From Catenulispora acidiphila DSM 44928 (GTDB lineage Bacteria > Actinomycetota > Actinomycetes > Streptomycetales > Catenulisporaceae): a stretch of 64,000 bases of DNA. The notes beneath the pieces are model-generated. The model was not told the origin of the DNA. It worked only from the letters and a program-made list of their open reading frames with translations, and made no database searches. The number at the start of each line of letters is the position of its first letter. The first letter of the stretch is position 1. The stretch is taken from positions 3,410,001 through 3,474,000 of the forward strand of contig NC_013131.1 in the NCBI RefSeq assembly GCF_000024025.1, read 5' to 3'. Shown in pieces: positions 26,669-35,113 of the stretch. Made by a program: the position numbers and the translations under genes.

Positions 26669-27049
26669 ATGACCCCCGAAGAGCTGAAGTACACCGCCGA
26701 GCACGAGTGGGTCCGCTCCGGCGACGCCGACAGCGTCCGCGTCGGGATCACCGACTATGCCCAGGGACAGCTGGGCGACATCGTGTTCGTGCAGCTGCCC
26801 GACGTCGGCGCCAAGGTCACCGCAGGCGAGCCGTGCGGGGAGCTGGAGTCCACCAAGAGCGTCAGCGACCTGTTCGCGCCGCTGACCGGCACGGTCACCG
26901 CCGTGAACGCCGAGCTGGACTCCTCCCCGGAACTGATCAACACCGACCCCTACGGCGAGGGCTGGATCTTCGACGTGGAGCCCGACGACGCCTCCGAGGT
27001 CGAGGCGCTGCTCGACGCCAAGGGCTACGAGGCCACCATCGCGGAGTGA
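26669..27049 (+). CDS. gcvH: Glycine cleavage system H protein
   Basis: A 126-residue lipoyl carrier protein that shuttles the aminomethyl group between GcvP, GcvT and dihydrolipoamide dehydrogenase. The lipoylation site is the lysine of GELESTKSVSDLFAP; the N-terminus TPEELKYTAEHEWV and the C-terminus NTDPYGEGWIFDVEP fit the family. ATG 26669 gives the standard start. gcvT and gcvP are not here; gcvH sits inside the DUF881-garA block as in mycobacteria (Rv1826). A strong terminator follows. Confidence 0.97.
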   Translation: MTPEELKYTAEHEWVRSGDADSVRVGITDYAQGQLGDIVFVQLPDVGAKVTAGEPCGELESTKSVSDLFAPLTGTVTAVNAELDSSPELINTDPYGEGWIFDVEPDDASEVEALLDAKGYEATIAE

Positions 27050-27058
27050 ACCTCGCCG

Positions 27059-27107
27059 GACGCCGGGTCCGGGACCGGCACGGCCCGGTCCTGGACCCGG
27101 CGTCTTT
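27059..27107 (+). terminator. Intrinsic terminator after gcvH
   Basis: A 20-bp stem with a single G-U: GACGCCGGGTCCGGGACCGG (27059-27078) pairs with the segment 27085-27104, which ends in GGACCCGGCGTC; the loop is CACGGC and TTT follows. It separates gcvH from garA, so garA needs its own promoter in 27108-27313. Confidence 0.88.
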
Positions 27108-27313
27108 CACCCCCACGGTGTCCCAGCGCTCGCCGATAGCTGATTCGAGCCCTGAGACGACGTAATCTGGGGGGATGGTTGGGACGTCGGTCGTGTGAAG
27201 AGGTGGCATCTCGGCGCGTTCCGGTTGACCTCGACGAGAGGCGCCCCATAAGTTGCGACCAACGCAGGCGGACGCCACAACCGCCACAGTGAATACTCCG
27301 GGAGGCCCACGAC

Positions 27314-27853
27314 ATGCCGTTCTGCACCAGGTGCGGGAACGCCAACCAAGCGGGGAGCCGCTTCTGCTCGCACTGCGGCACCGCATTGGCCGAGTCCCCG
27401 CTTCCGGGTGACCCCTTGGTGCCCGAGGGAGCGGCGGAGCGGACCTCGACGATGTCGCTGGTCAGTGCGGAAGCAGCCGCCGAAGCGGAGGTCGGCGGCG
27501 AGGAGACGGAGCGGGTCGGACTGGGTCCGGCCGACCGCGAGGCGCTGGCCGCGCTCCCGGCCGGCTCGGCGCTGCTGGTGGTGCGGCGCGGGCCGAACGC
27601 CGGCAGCCGGTTCCTGCTGGACGCCGACGTCACCACCGTCGGGCGCAGCCCGGACAGCGACATCTTCCTGGACGACGTCACCGTCTCCCGCCGCCACGCC
27701 GAGTTCGCGCGCAGCGCGCAGGGTTTCCTGGTGCGCGACGTCGGGAGCCTGAACGGCACCTACGTCGACCGCAACCTGATCCAGGAGGCGCTGCTGCGCG
27801 ACGGCGACGAGGTGCAGGTCGGCAAGTACCGCCTGGTGTTCCACAAGGGCTGA
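27314..27853 (+). CDS. garA: Zinc-ribbon FHA protein (GarA/OdhI-like)
   Basis: 179 residues. An N-terminal zinc ribbon (C4-x2-C7 and C18-x2-C21) is followed by a linker with a Thr/Ser cluster (AERTSTMSL, about 41-49) and a C-terminal FHA domain with GRSPDSDIFLDDVTVSRRHA and LNGTYV for phospho-Thr binding. GarA/OdhI controls 2-oxoglutarate metabolism and is phosphorylated near its N-terminus by PknB/PknG-type kinases; here the Thr44/Thr46 cluster is the likely equivalent, though it is not the classical ETTS motif. Position matches Rv1827. The zinc ribbon is absent from mycobacterial GarA. Confidence 0.9.
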   Translation: MPFCTRCGNANQAGSRFCSHCGTALAESPLPGDPLVPEGAAERTSTMSLVSAEAAAEAEVGGEETERVGLGPADREALAALPAGSALLVVRRGPNAGSRFLLDADVTTVGRSPDSDIFLDDVTVSRRHAEFARSAQGFLVRDVGSLNGTYVDRNLIQEALLRDGDEVQVGKYRLVFHKG

Positions 27854-27932
27854 GCCGCCCCGGCCGCGCCCCGCGGCCGAGGCCGGCGACGGTCGGGCCA
27901 GGGGGGCCGGCAGGAGAGGTGAGGAGAGCGGC

Positions 27933-29201
27933 GTGTCCGGCGAGGCGCTCACCATCGGCGAAGTCATCGGCCGGCTGGCCGCGGACTTCCCGGACTTGAC
28001 CGTGTCCAAGATCCGCTACCTGGAGAGCGGCGGGCTGATCAGCCCGGGCCGGACTCCGGCGGGCTATCGGCGCTTCACCGAGGAGGACGTCGAGAAGCTG
28101 CGCTGGGTCCTGGCCGCGCAGCGCGACCAGTACCTGCCGCTGAAGGTGATCCGGCAGCACCTGGCGGCCGACGGCCCTCGGGTCACCGCCGGGGACGCCG
28201 ACGCCATAGTGGCCGCGCTGACCTCCGGCTCCGAGCCGGCCGCCGGGACGGATCCAGCCACCGACACCGCCGCCGCCGCGGTCTCGGGGCGCTCTGAGCG
28301 CTCTGCGCGGTGGGAACGCACCCCGGCTGAGAACGGCGTCCCCGGTGGCGCGGATGCCGCGGAAAGTCCTGCCGGAGCGGAATCCGGTCGGGCGGCAGCA
28401 GCGCCCGACCGTCCGCGGCTGCCTCCGCCGTCCACCCTGACGCCGCCCCTGCCGCCGCTTCCCCATCCCCGGGCCGTCACGGTCGCCGATCCGGAGTTCT
28501 TCGTGGCTGCCCGATCTGATGTCGGCGAGCTCCATCTGAGCCGCGACGGACTGGCGCGGACGGCAGGCGTGTCCGGGTCCTTCCTCGCCGACCTGATCGC
28601 CTACGGCCTGGTGCCGAACGCCGAGGACTACGGCGGCGACGCGGTGATCATCGCGCGCGCCGCCTCGGCGCTGACCGAATACGGGCTCGAACCCAGACAT
28701 CTGCGTCCCCTGCTCACCGGCGCGCGCAACACCGCCGGGCTGCTCGGCACGCTGCTGCCGACCCGGCGCCACGACGGCGTCACCGGCGCCGGACGGCAGG
28801 CGGCGGCGTCCCGGGCGGCCGGCCGGACCGCGGAGGCCTCAGCGGCGGCTGTGAAGCTCTACGGGGCGCTGCTGCGGGCCGAGCTGGCCGGGAGCGGCGG
28901 CGGCGCGGCTGCGGCGGCCCACGGCTCGCACAGCGCCGCGGCCGCGGCCGCGACCGCGGTTTCCGCTTCTTCTGCCGCGGCGGCAGCCCCGACCGCGGCC
29001 GAGACCCCCGTCGCGGCCGCCGTTCCCCCGATCGCCCCGATCGCGCCGATCCCGCAGATCTCAGCCCCCTCGGCGCCGGTCCCGTCCGTCCCGGCGCCTG
29101 CCCCGCCCACCTCCGCCGACGCCTCACCGACCCCGTCCGTCCCGGCATCCCGGGCATCTTCCAGGAACCCCGGCATGCCCGGCGGGCCCGCGTCGCGATA
29201 G
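27933..29201 (+). CDS. ftsR: MerR-family regulator FtsR-like, Ala-rich C-terminus
   Basis: 422 residues. The MerR winged helix is at about 5-80 (LTIGEVIGRLAADFPDLTVS, then KIRYLESGGLISPGRTPAGY, then RRFTEEDVEKLRWVL) and a second conserved helical block at about 185-285 (VADPEFFVAARSDVGELHLS). The Rv1828/FtsR family regulates ftsZ and cell-division genes in Corynebacterium. The remaining 130 residues are Ala/Pro low complexity (AAAAAATAVSASSAAAAAPT), much longer than in mycobacterial homologues (about 250 residues). GTG start with an AGGAGAGG-type site upstream. It is followed almost directly by the bifunctional nuclease gene. Confidence 0.87.
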   Translation: MSGEALTIGEVIGRLAADFPDLTVSKIRYLESGGLISPGRTPAGYRRFTEEDVEKLRWVLAAQRDQYLPLKVIRQHLAADGPRVTAGDADAIVAALTSGSEPAAGTDPATDTAAAAVSGRSERSARWERTPAENGVPGGADAAESPAGAESGRAAAAPDRPRLPPPSTLTPPLPPLPHPRAVTVADPEFFVAARSDVGELHLSRDGLARTAGVSGSFLADLIAYGLVPNAEDYGGDAVIIARAASALTEYGLEPRHLRPLLTGARNTAGLLGTLLPTRRHDGVTGAGRQAAASRAAGRTAEASAAAVKLYGALLRAELAGSGGGAAAAAHGSHSAAAAAATAVSASSAAAAAPTAAETPVAAAVPPIAPIAPIPQISAPSAPVPSVPAPAPPTSADASPTPSVPASRASSRNPGMPGGPASR

Positions 29202-29211
29202 GGTGGACACT

Positions 29212-29682
29212 GTGAACGAACTCGACGTCGTCGGCGTCCGCGTCGAGATGCCGTCCAACCAGACGATCGTCCTGCTGCGCGAGGTGAGCGGCGAGCGGTA
29301 TCTGCCGATCTGGATCGGGGCCAACGAGGCCTCGGCCATCGCGCTGGCCCAGCAGGGCGTCACGCCCCCGCGCCCCTTGACCCACGACCTGTTCCGGGAC
29401 GTGCTCGCCGCCTTCGGCCGGCAGCTCCTGGAGGTCCGCATCACGGCGATGCGCGACATGGTCTTCTACGCCGAACTGGTCTTCGACGGCGGCCTGCAGG
29501 TCAGTGCCCGCCCCTCGGACGCCATCGCGCTCGCGCTGCGCACCGGCGCGACCATCTACGGCGCCGAGGAAGTCCTCGCCGAGAGCAGCATCCTGATTCC
29601 CGACGAGCAGGAGGACGAGGTCGAGGTCGAGCGGTTCCGCGAATTCCTCGATCAGGTCTCCCCGGAGGACTTCGGCGCCTGA
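29212..29682 (+). CDS. Bifunctional nuclease family protein (DUF151, Rv1829-like)
   Basis: A 156-residue protein with the whole BFN/DUF151 domain (NELDVVGVRVEMPSNQTIVL; YLPIWIGANEASAIALAQQG; TPPRPLTHDLFRDVL; ARPSDAIALALRTGATIYGA) and an acidic tail. Plant and Thermotoga relatives have DNase/RNase activity or bind nucleic acids; the bacterial role is poorly known. GTG 29212 starts at the standard MNELDVVGV terminus and has GGTGGA upstream; GTG 29203 is an alternative. Its place between two MerR genes is conserved in actinobacteria. Confidence 0.92.
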   Translation: MNELDVVGVRVEMPSNQTIVLLREVSGERYLPIWIGANEASAIALAQQGVTPPRPLTHDLFRDVLAAFGRQLLEVRITAMRDMVFYAELVFDGGLQVSARPSDAIALALRTGATIYGAEEVLAESSILIPDEQEDEVEVERFREFLDQVSPEDFGA

Positions 29683-30057
29683 GCGGGGTCGGACCCTGCT
29701 CGTGCGGCTGGTGTCGGCTGGTGTCGGCTGGTGTCGGCTCGCGCGGCTCGTCGCGGGGCCGCCGCACCGGCTCGGCGCGCCCGCCGCGAAGGTCGGATAG
29801 TCCGATTCACGAAGACACGCCCAGAGCCCGCCGGGCGATGTCGTTGACCGGTGCCCGGTGCCGCGCATACGGTCGAAGACAGACCGGCCGTGGACGGCCC
29901 GGGCCGGCCGTCGGAGGCCGGAGCGCCGATCGCGGACCGGTGTCGGGGGTTTGCGGAGACTGATCGACGTCAAGGAATCCGGGCGAGGGATCTTTCCCGA
30001 CAGCACGGATCGGCGTGGGTCCCCTCATCGGGGCTCTTCAAGCGGAAGGCCATGCAC
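29683..30057. other. 375-base gap between the BFN and second MerR genes
   Basis: It contains a 10-bp tandem repeat (CGGCTGGTGT x3 plus a partial unit, about 29704-29739) and a GC-rich tract with self-complementary ACCGGCCGTGG/CCCGGGCCGGCCGT near 29890-29920. The promoter of the downstream merR should lie in the right half. No coding region is supported. Confidence 0.45.
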
Positions 30058-30708
30058 ATGACCGGGACGGGCGCTGTGAGCGGGAGCGGGTTCCCGCGCG
30101 CGGTCGGACCGGGCGACCTGCCGGCCTCCGGCGCGCACCGTCCGCCGGGCTCGCAGGCCGGCTACCGCGGGCCGACGGCCTGCGCGGCGGCCGGCATCAC
30201 CTACCGCCAGCTGGACTACTGGGCCCGCACCGCGCTGGTCGAGCCCTCGATCCGGTCCGCCTCGGGCTCGGGGTCGCAGCGGCTGTACAGCTTCCGCGAC
30301 ATCATCGCGCTGAAGATCGTCAAGCGGCTGCTGGACACCGGCGTCTCGCTGCAGAACATCCGGATCGCGGTCGGCTACCTGCGCGCCCGCGGCGAGGCCG
30401 ACCTGGCCGGCGTCACCCTGATGAGCGACGGCGCGAGCGTGTACGAGTGCACGTCCCCGACCGAGGTCTTCGACCTGGTGCAGGGCGGCCAGGGCGTGTT
30501 CGGCATCGCGGTGGACGCGGTCTGCCGCGAGGTCGAGGGGACGCTGAAGCAGTTCCCCGGCGCCGGCGAGGGCGGCGAGATCCCCAGCGGAGCAGCCGCC
30601 GCCGGCCCTGCCGCCGCGAGCACCACCGGCAACGGTTCCGGCGACGAGCCGGGAGCGTCGCAGGACGTGGACGAACTGGCCCGCCGGCGGCGGATAAGAG
30701 CGGTCTGA
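30058..30708 (+). CDS. MerR-family regulator, Rv1830 (ResR) type
   Basis: A 216-residue protein: MerR helix-turn-helix at about 45-110 (ACAAAGITYRQLDYWARTAL; VEPSIRSASGSGSQRLYSFR; DIIALKIVKRLLDTGVSLQN) and a conserved C-terminal block (SDGASVYECTSPTEVFDLVQ; GGQGVFGIAVDAVCREVEG). In M. tuberculosis the orthologue ResR acts on whiB2/whiA and modulates division and drug recovery. Start ATG 30058 is set by GGAAGG (30044-30049); ATG 30052 is too close to that site. The Gly/Ala tail is non-conserved. It closes the Rv1822-1830-like block. Confidence 0.87.
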   Translation: MTGTGAVSGSGFPRAVGPGDLPASGAHRPPGSQAGYRGPTACAAAGITYRQLDYWARTALVEPSIRSASGSGSQRLYSFRDIIALKIVKRLLDTGVSLQNIRIAVGYLRARGEADLAGVTLMSDGASVYECTSPTEVFDLVQGGQGVFGIAVDAVCREVEGTLKQFPGAGEGGEIPSGAAAAGPAAASTTGNGSGDEPGASQDVDELARRRRIRAV

Positions 30709-30711
30709 CAC

Positions 30712-30920
30712 CGCAGCCGCAGCCGCGTCCGCAACTGTGTCCATGTCCGCGCCCGCAACTGCGCCCGCAATCGCAACCGCGCCCGCAACTGCGCCTGAGC
30801 CCGCAACTGTGTCCGCAATCGCAACCGCGTCCGCAACTGTGCCTGCAATCGCGCCCGCAACTGCGCCTGAGCCCGCGACTGTGCTCGCAATCGTGCCCGC
30901 GCCCGCAACCGCGCCCCGCC
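30712..30920 (+). repeat. Minisatellite of 12-18 bp units with a 72-bp higher-order period
   Basis: About 200 bases made of variants of GCCCGCAACTGYGCC and GCAATCGCAACC. The block GCGCCCGCAACTGCGCCTGA recurs exactly at 30779 and 30851, giving a 72-base higher-order period. It is open in two frames (Pro/Gln/Leu/Arg or Ala/Thr/Pro repeats), but no start with a ribosome-binding site opens them. It lies between the ResR-type gene and the YdcF gene. Confidence 0.75.
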
Positions 30921-30938
30921 GCTCCGCGTCTACCTGAC

Positions 30939-31649
30939 GTGACCCGCATCCAGCCGCGCAGGTGGCTGCCCCGGACCCGCAAGAGCCAGCGCCGGCTGTA
31001 CCAGGCGGCGGCGCTCGCGGTGGTGCTCATGTTCGCGCCGGTGACCGCCGTCCACGCCTACGCGTCCCCCTATCAGCGCAGTGCGGCCGCGGTTCCCTAC
31101 GAGCCGGTCGCGATCGTCTTCGGCGCCGGAGCGCCCGGCGGCAGGCCTTCGCCGTACCTGTCCCGCCGCCTGGACGTCGCCCTGGACCTGTACCGGCGCG
31201 GCAAGGTGACGGTCATCCTGGTGACCGGCGACAACTCCCAGCCGGACTACGACGAGCCGTCCGCGATGCGGCAGTACCTGGTGGAGCGCGGAGTGCCGGC
31301 GGCGCGGATCGTGCGGGACTTCGCGGGCTTCGACACCTGGGCCTCCTGCGAGCGCGCCAAGAAGATCTTCGGGGTCGACCACGCCACCCTGGTGACGCAG
31401 GACTTCCACCTGCCCCGCGCGCTGCTGCTGTGCCGCGCCGCCGGCATCGACGCCTACGGCGTCGCCGACACCGGCGAGTCGGCGGCCGGCGAGGACGAGC
31501 TGGTGAACGACTCGGCGCGCGAGGTCCTGGCGGGCATCAAGGCCTGGGGACAGGCGGTGTTCCAGCCGCAGCCGGTGCTCGGCAAGAAGGAGACCAGCGT
31601 GGCGACCGCGCTCGCGGCGGCGAAGGGCGCGCGCAGCTCGCCGGGATGA
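30939..31649 (+). CDS. YdcF/SanA/ElyC family membrane protein (DUF218)
   Basis: About 236 residues. A basic head and one transmembrane/signal helix (LYQAAALAVVLMFAPVTAVH) are followed by a DUF218 domain: VAIVFGAGAPGGRPSPYLSR; RLDVALDLYRRGKVTVILVT; GDNSQPDYDEPSAMRQYLVE; VTQDFHLPRALLLCRAAGID. SanA-like proteins affect envelope permeability and vancomycin tolerance; the chemistry is unknown. GTG 30939 is the first plausible start after the minisatellite; its ribosome-binding site is weak, so the N-terminus is uncertain. Confidence 0.82.
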   Translation: MTRIQPRRWLPRTRKSQRRLYQAAALAVVLMFAPVTAVHAYASPYQRSAAAVPYEPVAIVFGAGAPGGRPSPYLSRRLDVALDLYRRGKVTVILVTGDNSQPDYDEPSAMRQYLVERGVPAARIVRDFAGFDTWASCERAKKIFGVDHATLVTQDFHLPRALLLCRAAGIDAYGVADTGESAAGEDELVNDSAREVLAGIKAWGQAVFQPQPVLGKKETSVATALAAAKGARSSPG

Positions 31650-31706
31650 ACCCGGCGGCGCGCGCCTACGGATGCCGGAGTGCGAAGGTCGGATTAGCGT
31701 CGAGGC

Positions 31707-32069
31707 ATGATGACCGGCACGCACGCGATCCTGTACAGCACCGACGCGGACGCCGATCGGGCCTTCCTGCGGGACGTGCTCGGCTTCCCCCATGTGGACG
31801 CCGGTGGCGGGTGGCTCATCTTCCAGCTGCCGCCGGCCGAGCTCGGGGTGCATCCGGCCGAGGGCGGTGCGCCGTCCAGCGAGCTGTACCTGATGTGCGA
31901 CGACCTGGACGCGACGCTGGCCGTGCTGGCGGCCAAGGGGGTGCACACCGTGGGGGAGCGGTCCGAGGCGCGCTGGGGCGTCCGCGCGTGGATCCCGCTG
32001 CCGAGCGGCGCCACGCTCGGGCTGTACGAGCCGCGGCATCCGGTGGCGCGGGATCTGCTGGGACCGTGA
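31707..32069 (+). CDS. VOC family (glyoxalase/bleomycin-resistance fold) protein
   Basis: A 120-residue vicinal-oxygen-chelate protein: HAILYSTDADADRAFLRDVL, GGGWLIFQLPPAELGVHPAE, ELYLMCDDLDATLAVLAAKG and LPSGATLGLYEPRHP. One His and one Glu of the metal site are present (H at residue 6, E in YEP). Function in the family ranges from dioxygenase to antibiotic binding. A GAGG box at about 31701 precedes two adjacent ATGs (31707, 31710). It converges with the phosphatase gene. Confidence 0.85.
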   Translation: MMTGTHAILYSTDADADRAFLRDVLGFPHVDAGGGWLIFQLPPAELGVHPAEGGAPSSELYLMCDDLDATLAVLAAKGVHTVGERSEARWGVRAWIPLPSGATLGLYEPRHPVARDLLGP

Positions 32070-32097
32070 TCACCGTGAGCACAGTGAGCGTGGCCGC

Positions 32098-32601
32098 TCA
32101 GCCGGCGCTCTTCAGCCCGCGCCGGATCTCCTCCACGATGCCCGGCGCCGCGCGCTCGATCAGGTCCATGACGTGCTCGAAGGCTTCGTCGTCGTCGTAG
32201 TACGGGTCCGGCACGTCCAGGTCGGGGCCCGCCGAGGGATCGAAGGACCGCAGCAGCCTGATTTTGTCCCGGTCCTGGTCGGTGCGGGCCAGGGCCCGCA
32301 GCTCGCGCAGGTGTCCGGCGTCCAGGGCGATGACGAGGTCGTAGTCGTCGAACCAGCCGCGCTGGAACTTGCGGGCGGCGTGGTCGGAGGTGAAGCCGTG
32401 GCGCCGGAGGGCGCGGACGGTGCGGTGGTCGGCCGTGTCCCCGACGTGCCAGCCGCCGGTCCCGGAGCTGTCCACGATCGCGTCCAGGCCCTCGTCCTCG
32501 ACGTACTTGCGCAGCACGTGCTCGGCCATGGGGGAGCGGCAGATGTTGCCGGTGCAGACGAAGGTCACGCGGTACGGGCCGCGGGCGGTGGCGTCGGACA
32601 T
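32098..32601 (-). CDS. Low-molecular-weight protein tyrosine phosphatase
   Basis: A 167-residue enzyme with the signature C-x5-R-S loop near the N-terminus (VTFVCTGNICRSPMAEHVL) and the general-acid DPYY motif (VPDPYYDDDEAFEHVMDLIE). It hydrolyses phosphotyrosine; relatives include M. tuberculosis PtpA and Streptomyces PtpA, which affects secondary metabolism. No tyrosine kinase gene lies nearby. It is oriented like the adjacent SDR gene, with a 42-base gap. Confidence 0.95.
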   Translation of the reverse strand: MSDATARGPYRVTFVCTGNICRSPMAEHVLRKYVEDEGLDAIVDSSGTGGWHVGDTADHRTVRALRRHGFTSDHAARKFQRGWFDDYDLVIALDAGHLRELRALARTDQDRDKIRLLRSFDPSAGPDLDVPDPYYDDDEAFEHVMDLIERAAPGIVEEIRRGLKSAG

Positions 32602-32643
32602 GTGATCGATTCTCCCCGGTTCTGGCGCGGCGATCTACCGAAC

Positions 32644-33399
32644 CTACCGGGGCATCCGCCGCCACACCGCCTGCGGCACCAGCCGCGCCACGAAGTACAT
32701 CGGCCGCAGCGCCCAGGGCACCCACACCCGGATCCGGCGCTTGCGCAGCGCCCCGACCACCGCGTCGGCGACCTGGTCCGGCGTGCTCGACAGCGGCGCC
32801 GGGCTCATGCCCTCGGTCATCCGGCCGACGACGAAGCCGGAGCGGACCAGCAGCAGGTGGACGCCGGTACCGTGCAGCGCGTCGCCGAGGCCGCTGGCGA
32901 AACCGTCCAGACCGGCCTTCGCCGAGCCGTAGACGTAGTTGGCGCGCCGCACGCGCAGACCCGCGACCGAGGAGAAGACCACCAGGTCGCCGCGGCCCTG
33001 GGCCTTGAGCAGGGTGGCCAGCACGGTCAGGATGCTGATCTGGGCCACGTAGTCGGTGTGCACGACCTGCACCGCGTGCGCCGGGTCCCGCTCGGCGCGC
33101 TCCTGGTCGCCGAGGATGCCGAACGCCACGACCACCACGCCGACCGGCCCGGCGTCGGCGAAGACCTTCGTCATCAGCTCCGGGTGCGCGGCGACCTCGT
33201 CGGCGTCGAACTCCACGCGGTGGACGTCCGCCGCCCCGGCCGCCTTCACCCGCGCCGCCTCGGCTTCCAGCGCCTCGCTGCGCCGCGCGGCCAGGACCAC
33301 GGTCCGCCCCGCGGCCAGGCGCTCGGCCACCTTCAGCCCGATCTCGCTGCGGCCGCCGAGCAGCAGCACGGCGCCTTCCGTCATCGCACCCGGTTTCAC
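32644..33399 (-). CDS. SDR oxidoreductase, DprE2-like
   Basis: A 251-residue short-chain dehydrogenase with a GGRSEIG nucleotide loop, an unusual form shared with DprE2 (decaprenylphosphoryl-2-keto-ribose reductase), the AFGILGD segment in place of NNAG, and the catalytic S...Y-x3-K in VFSSVAGLRVRRANYVYGSA then K. The C-terminus VPWALRPMYFVARLVPQAVW is amphipathic as in DprE2. DprE1 is not adjacent, so the arabinan-precursor role is inferred from similarity only. GTG 33399 or ATG 33384 may start translation. Confidence 0.8.
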   Translation of the reverse strand: MKPGAMTEGAVLLLGGRSEIGLKVAERLAAGRTVVLAARRSEALEAEAARVKAAGAADVHRVEFDADEVAAHPELMTKVFADAGPVGVVVVAFGILGDQERAERDPAHAVQVVHTDYVAQISILTVLATLLKAQGRGDLVVFSSVAGLRVRRANYVYGSAKAGLDGFASGLGDALHGTGVHLLLVRSGFVVGRMTEGMSPAPLSSTPDQVADAVVGALRKRRIRVWVPWALRPMYFVARLVPQAVWRRMPR

Positions 33400-33531
33400 G
33401 GTCGCTCAGTCTGCCAGTTTGGAAGGTGAAAAAATTTCCCGGGCCGGTGTCGGATCCGGTCGGCGGTGTTCGTAGGAGAGATGAGAGGCAGCCCGAAGGG
33501 GTGCCGGCGACGGACAAGGAGATGGTTCGCG

Positions 33532-33858
33532 ATGCAGTATCTGGTTTCGGTGCTCTGCGAGGGTCCGGTCACGGCCACGGAAGAAGAGGAGGCGGCGATC
33601 GACGTGTTCAACGACAAGCTGATCGCCGACGGGCACTGGGTCTTCGCCGGCGGGCTCGGCGAGCCGGTCAACGCCACGGTGATCGACCACCGGGGCGGCG
33701 GGGAGCCGATCTTCACCGACGGTCCGTATGTGGAGTCGAAGGAGTTCCTGGTCGGCTTCTGGGTCATCGAGGCCGCTGACCTCGACGTTGCGCTCAAGCT
33801 CGCCGCCGAGGGGTCTCGGGCGTGCAACCGGCGGGTCGAGGTGCGGCCGTTCCTGTGA
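33532..33858 (+). CDS. YCII-domain (DGPF) protein paired with ECF42
   Basis: A 108-residue ferredoxin-like YCII domain protein with MQYLVSVLCEGPVTA, FNDKLIADGHWVFAGGLG and the DGPY variant of the DGPF motif (IFTDGPYVESKEFLVGFWVI). DGPF proteins are almost always encoded beside ECF42 sigma factors, as here. Start ATG 33532 with AGGAG (33517-33521). Its stop shares a base with the sigma start (TGATG at 33856-33860), so the pair is translationally coupled. A role in signalling or small-molecule binding is likely; enzyme activity is not shown. Confidence 0.92.
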   Translation: MQYLVSVLCEGPVTATEEEEAAIDVFNDKLIADGHWVFAGGLGEPVNATVIDHRGGGEPIFTDGPYVESKEFLVGFWVIEAADLDVALKLAAEGSRACNRRVEVRPFL

Positions 33859-35108
33859 TGGGGAAACCGAGCGAGGCCGTCCACGACGGCGTCCACGCCG
33901 CTGTCACCCGCGCCCACCGCGAGGAGTGGGCCCGGGTGGTCGCCACCCTGACCCGGCGCTTCGGCGACCTCGACGTCGCCGAGGAGGCGGCCGCCGAGGC
34001 GTTCGCGGCGGCCGTCGAGCACTGGCGCGCCGAGGGCGTGCCGCCCAACCCCGGCGGCTGGCTGACCACCACCGCGCAGCGCAAGGCCATCGACCGGGTA
34101 CGCCGCGAGGCCAAGCGCGGCGACAAGCAGAAGGAGGCTCAGGTGTTCTTCCACGACGACCCGCCCGAGCCGGTCGGCGCCATCGAGGACGAACGGCTCC
34201 GGCTGGTCTTCACCTGCTGCCACCCGGCACTGGCGATGGAGAGCCGCGTCGCCCTGACCCTGCGCATGCTCGGCGGCCTGACCGTCGCCGAGATCGCCCG
34301 CGCCTTCCTGGTGCAGGAGACCGCGATGGGGCAGCGCATCACCCGCGCGAAGGGCAAGATCAAGGCCGCGCGCATCCCCTACCGCGTCCGGTCGGCCGAA
34401 GACCTGCCGGCCCGCGTCACCGGCGTGCTCTCGGTCCTGTTCCTGGTCTTCAACGAGGGCTACCTGGCCACCGGCGCCGACACCGACCCCGTCCGCCAGG
34501 ACCTCACCGCCGAGGCGATCCGCTTGACCCGCCTGATCCGCACCCTGCTGCCCCGCGACGGCGAGACCGCCGGACTGCTGGCGCTGATGCTCCTCACCGA
34601 GGCCCGCCGCCCCGCCAGAGTCTCGGCGACCGGCGAACTGGTCTCCCTCGACGAGCAGGACCGCGGAGCCTGGGACAGGGCCCTGATCGCCGAGGGGCAC
34701 CAGCTGGTCCGCGAACGCCTGGCCAGCGGCATCGCGCCGGGCCGCTACCAGATCCTCGCGGCGATCAACGCCGTCCACACCTCGGCCCGCGACGCGCGCG
34801 ACACGGACTGGTCGCAGGTCGTCGCCCTCTACGACCAGCTGGTCCGGATCGACCCCTCACCGATCGTCGCCCTGAACCGCGCCATCGCCGTCGCCGAACT
34901 CGACGGCCCGGAGGTTGCCCTGGCGACGATCGACCGCCTCGGCGACCGGCTCGACGGCTACCACGCCTACCACGCGGCGCGCGCCGACCTGCTGCGGCGC
35001 ACTGGCCGCAGCACGGAGTCGCGGACGGCGTACGACAGGGCGATCGAGCTGGCGGGGAACTCCGGGGAGACGGCCTATCTGACGCGGCGGCGGGATCAGT
35101 TGGGGTAG
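33858..35108 (+). CDS. ECF42-group RNA polymerase sigma factor with TPR-like C-terminus
   Basis: A 416-residue protein. The ECF core (about 1-190) has RREEWARVVATLTRRFGDLD-type region 2 and RVALTLRMLGGLTVAEIARA for region 4. The roughly 210-residue C-terminal extension (TGVLSVLFLVFNEGYLATGA; ALMLLTEARRPARVS; SPIVALNRAIAVAELDGPEV) is the helical TPR-like domain that replaces an anti-sigma factor in ECF42. In known cases this extension is needed for activity. It is coupled to the YCII gene and converges with the SigG-like gene (5 bases apart). Confidence 0.93.
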   Translation: MGKPSEAVHDGVHAAVTRAHREEWARVVATLTRRFGDLDVAEEAAAEAFAAAVEHWRAEGVPPNPGGWLTTTAQRKAIDRVRREAKRGDKQKEAQVFFHDDPPEPVGAIEDERLRLVFTCCHPALAMESRVALTLRMLGGLTVAEIARAFLVQETAMGQRITRAKGKIKAARIPYRVRSAEDLPARVTGVLSVLFLVFNEGYLATGADTDPVRQDLTAEAIRLTRLIRTLLPRDGETAGLLALMLLTEARRPARVSATGELVSLDEQDRGAWDRALIAEGHQLVRERLASGIAPGRYQILAAINAVHTSARDARDTDWSQVVALYDQLVRIDPSPIVALNRAIAVAELDGPEVALATIDRLGDRLDGYHAYHAARADLLRRTGRSTESRTAYDRAIELAGNSGETAYLTRRRDQLG

Positions 35109-35113
35109 GTGGA

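Noticed and set aside
30712-30920. CRISPR array
   Set aside because: Units are 12-18 bp, continuous, with no unique spacers and no cas genes; the same holds for 54052-54181.
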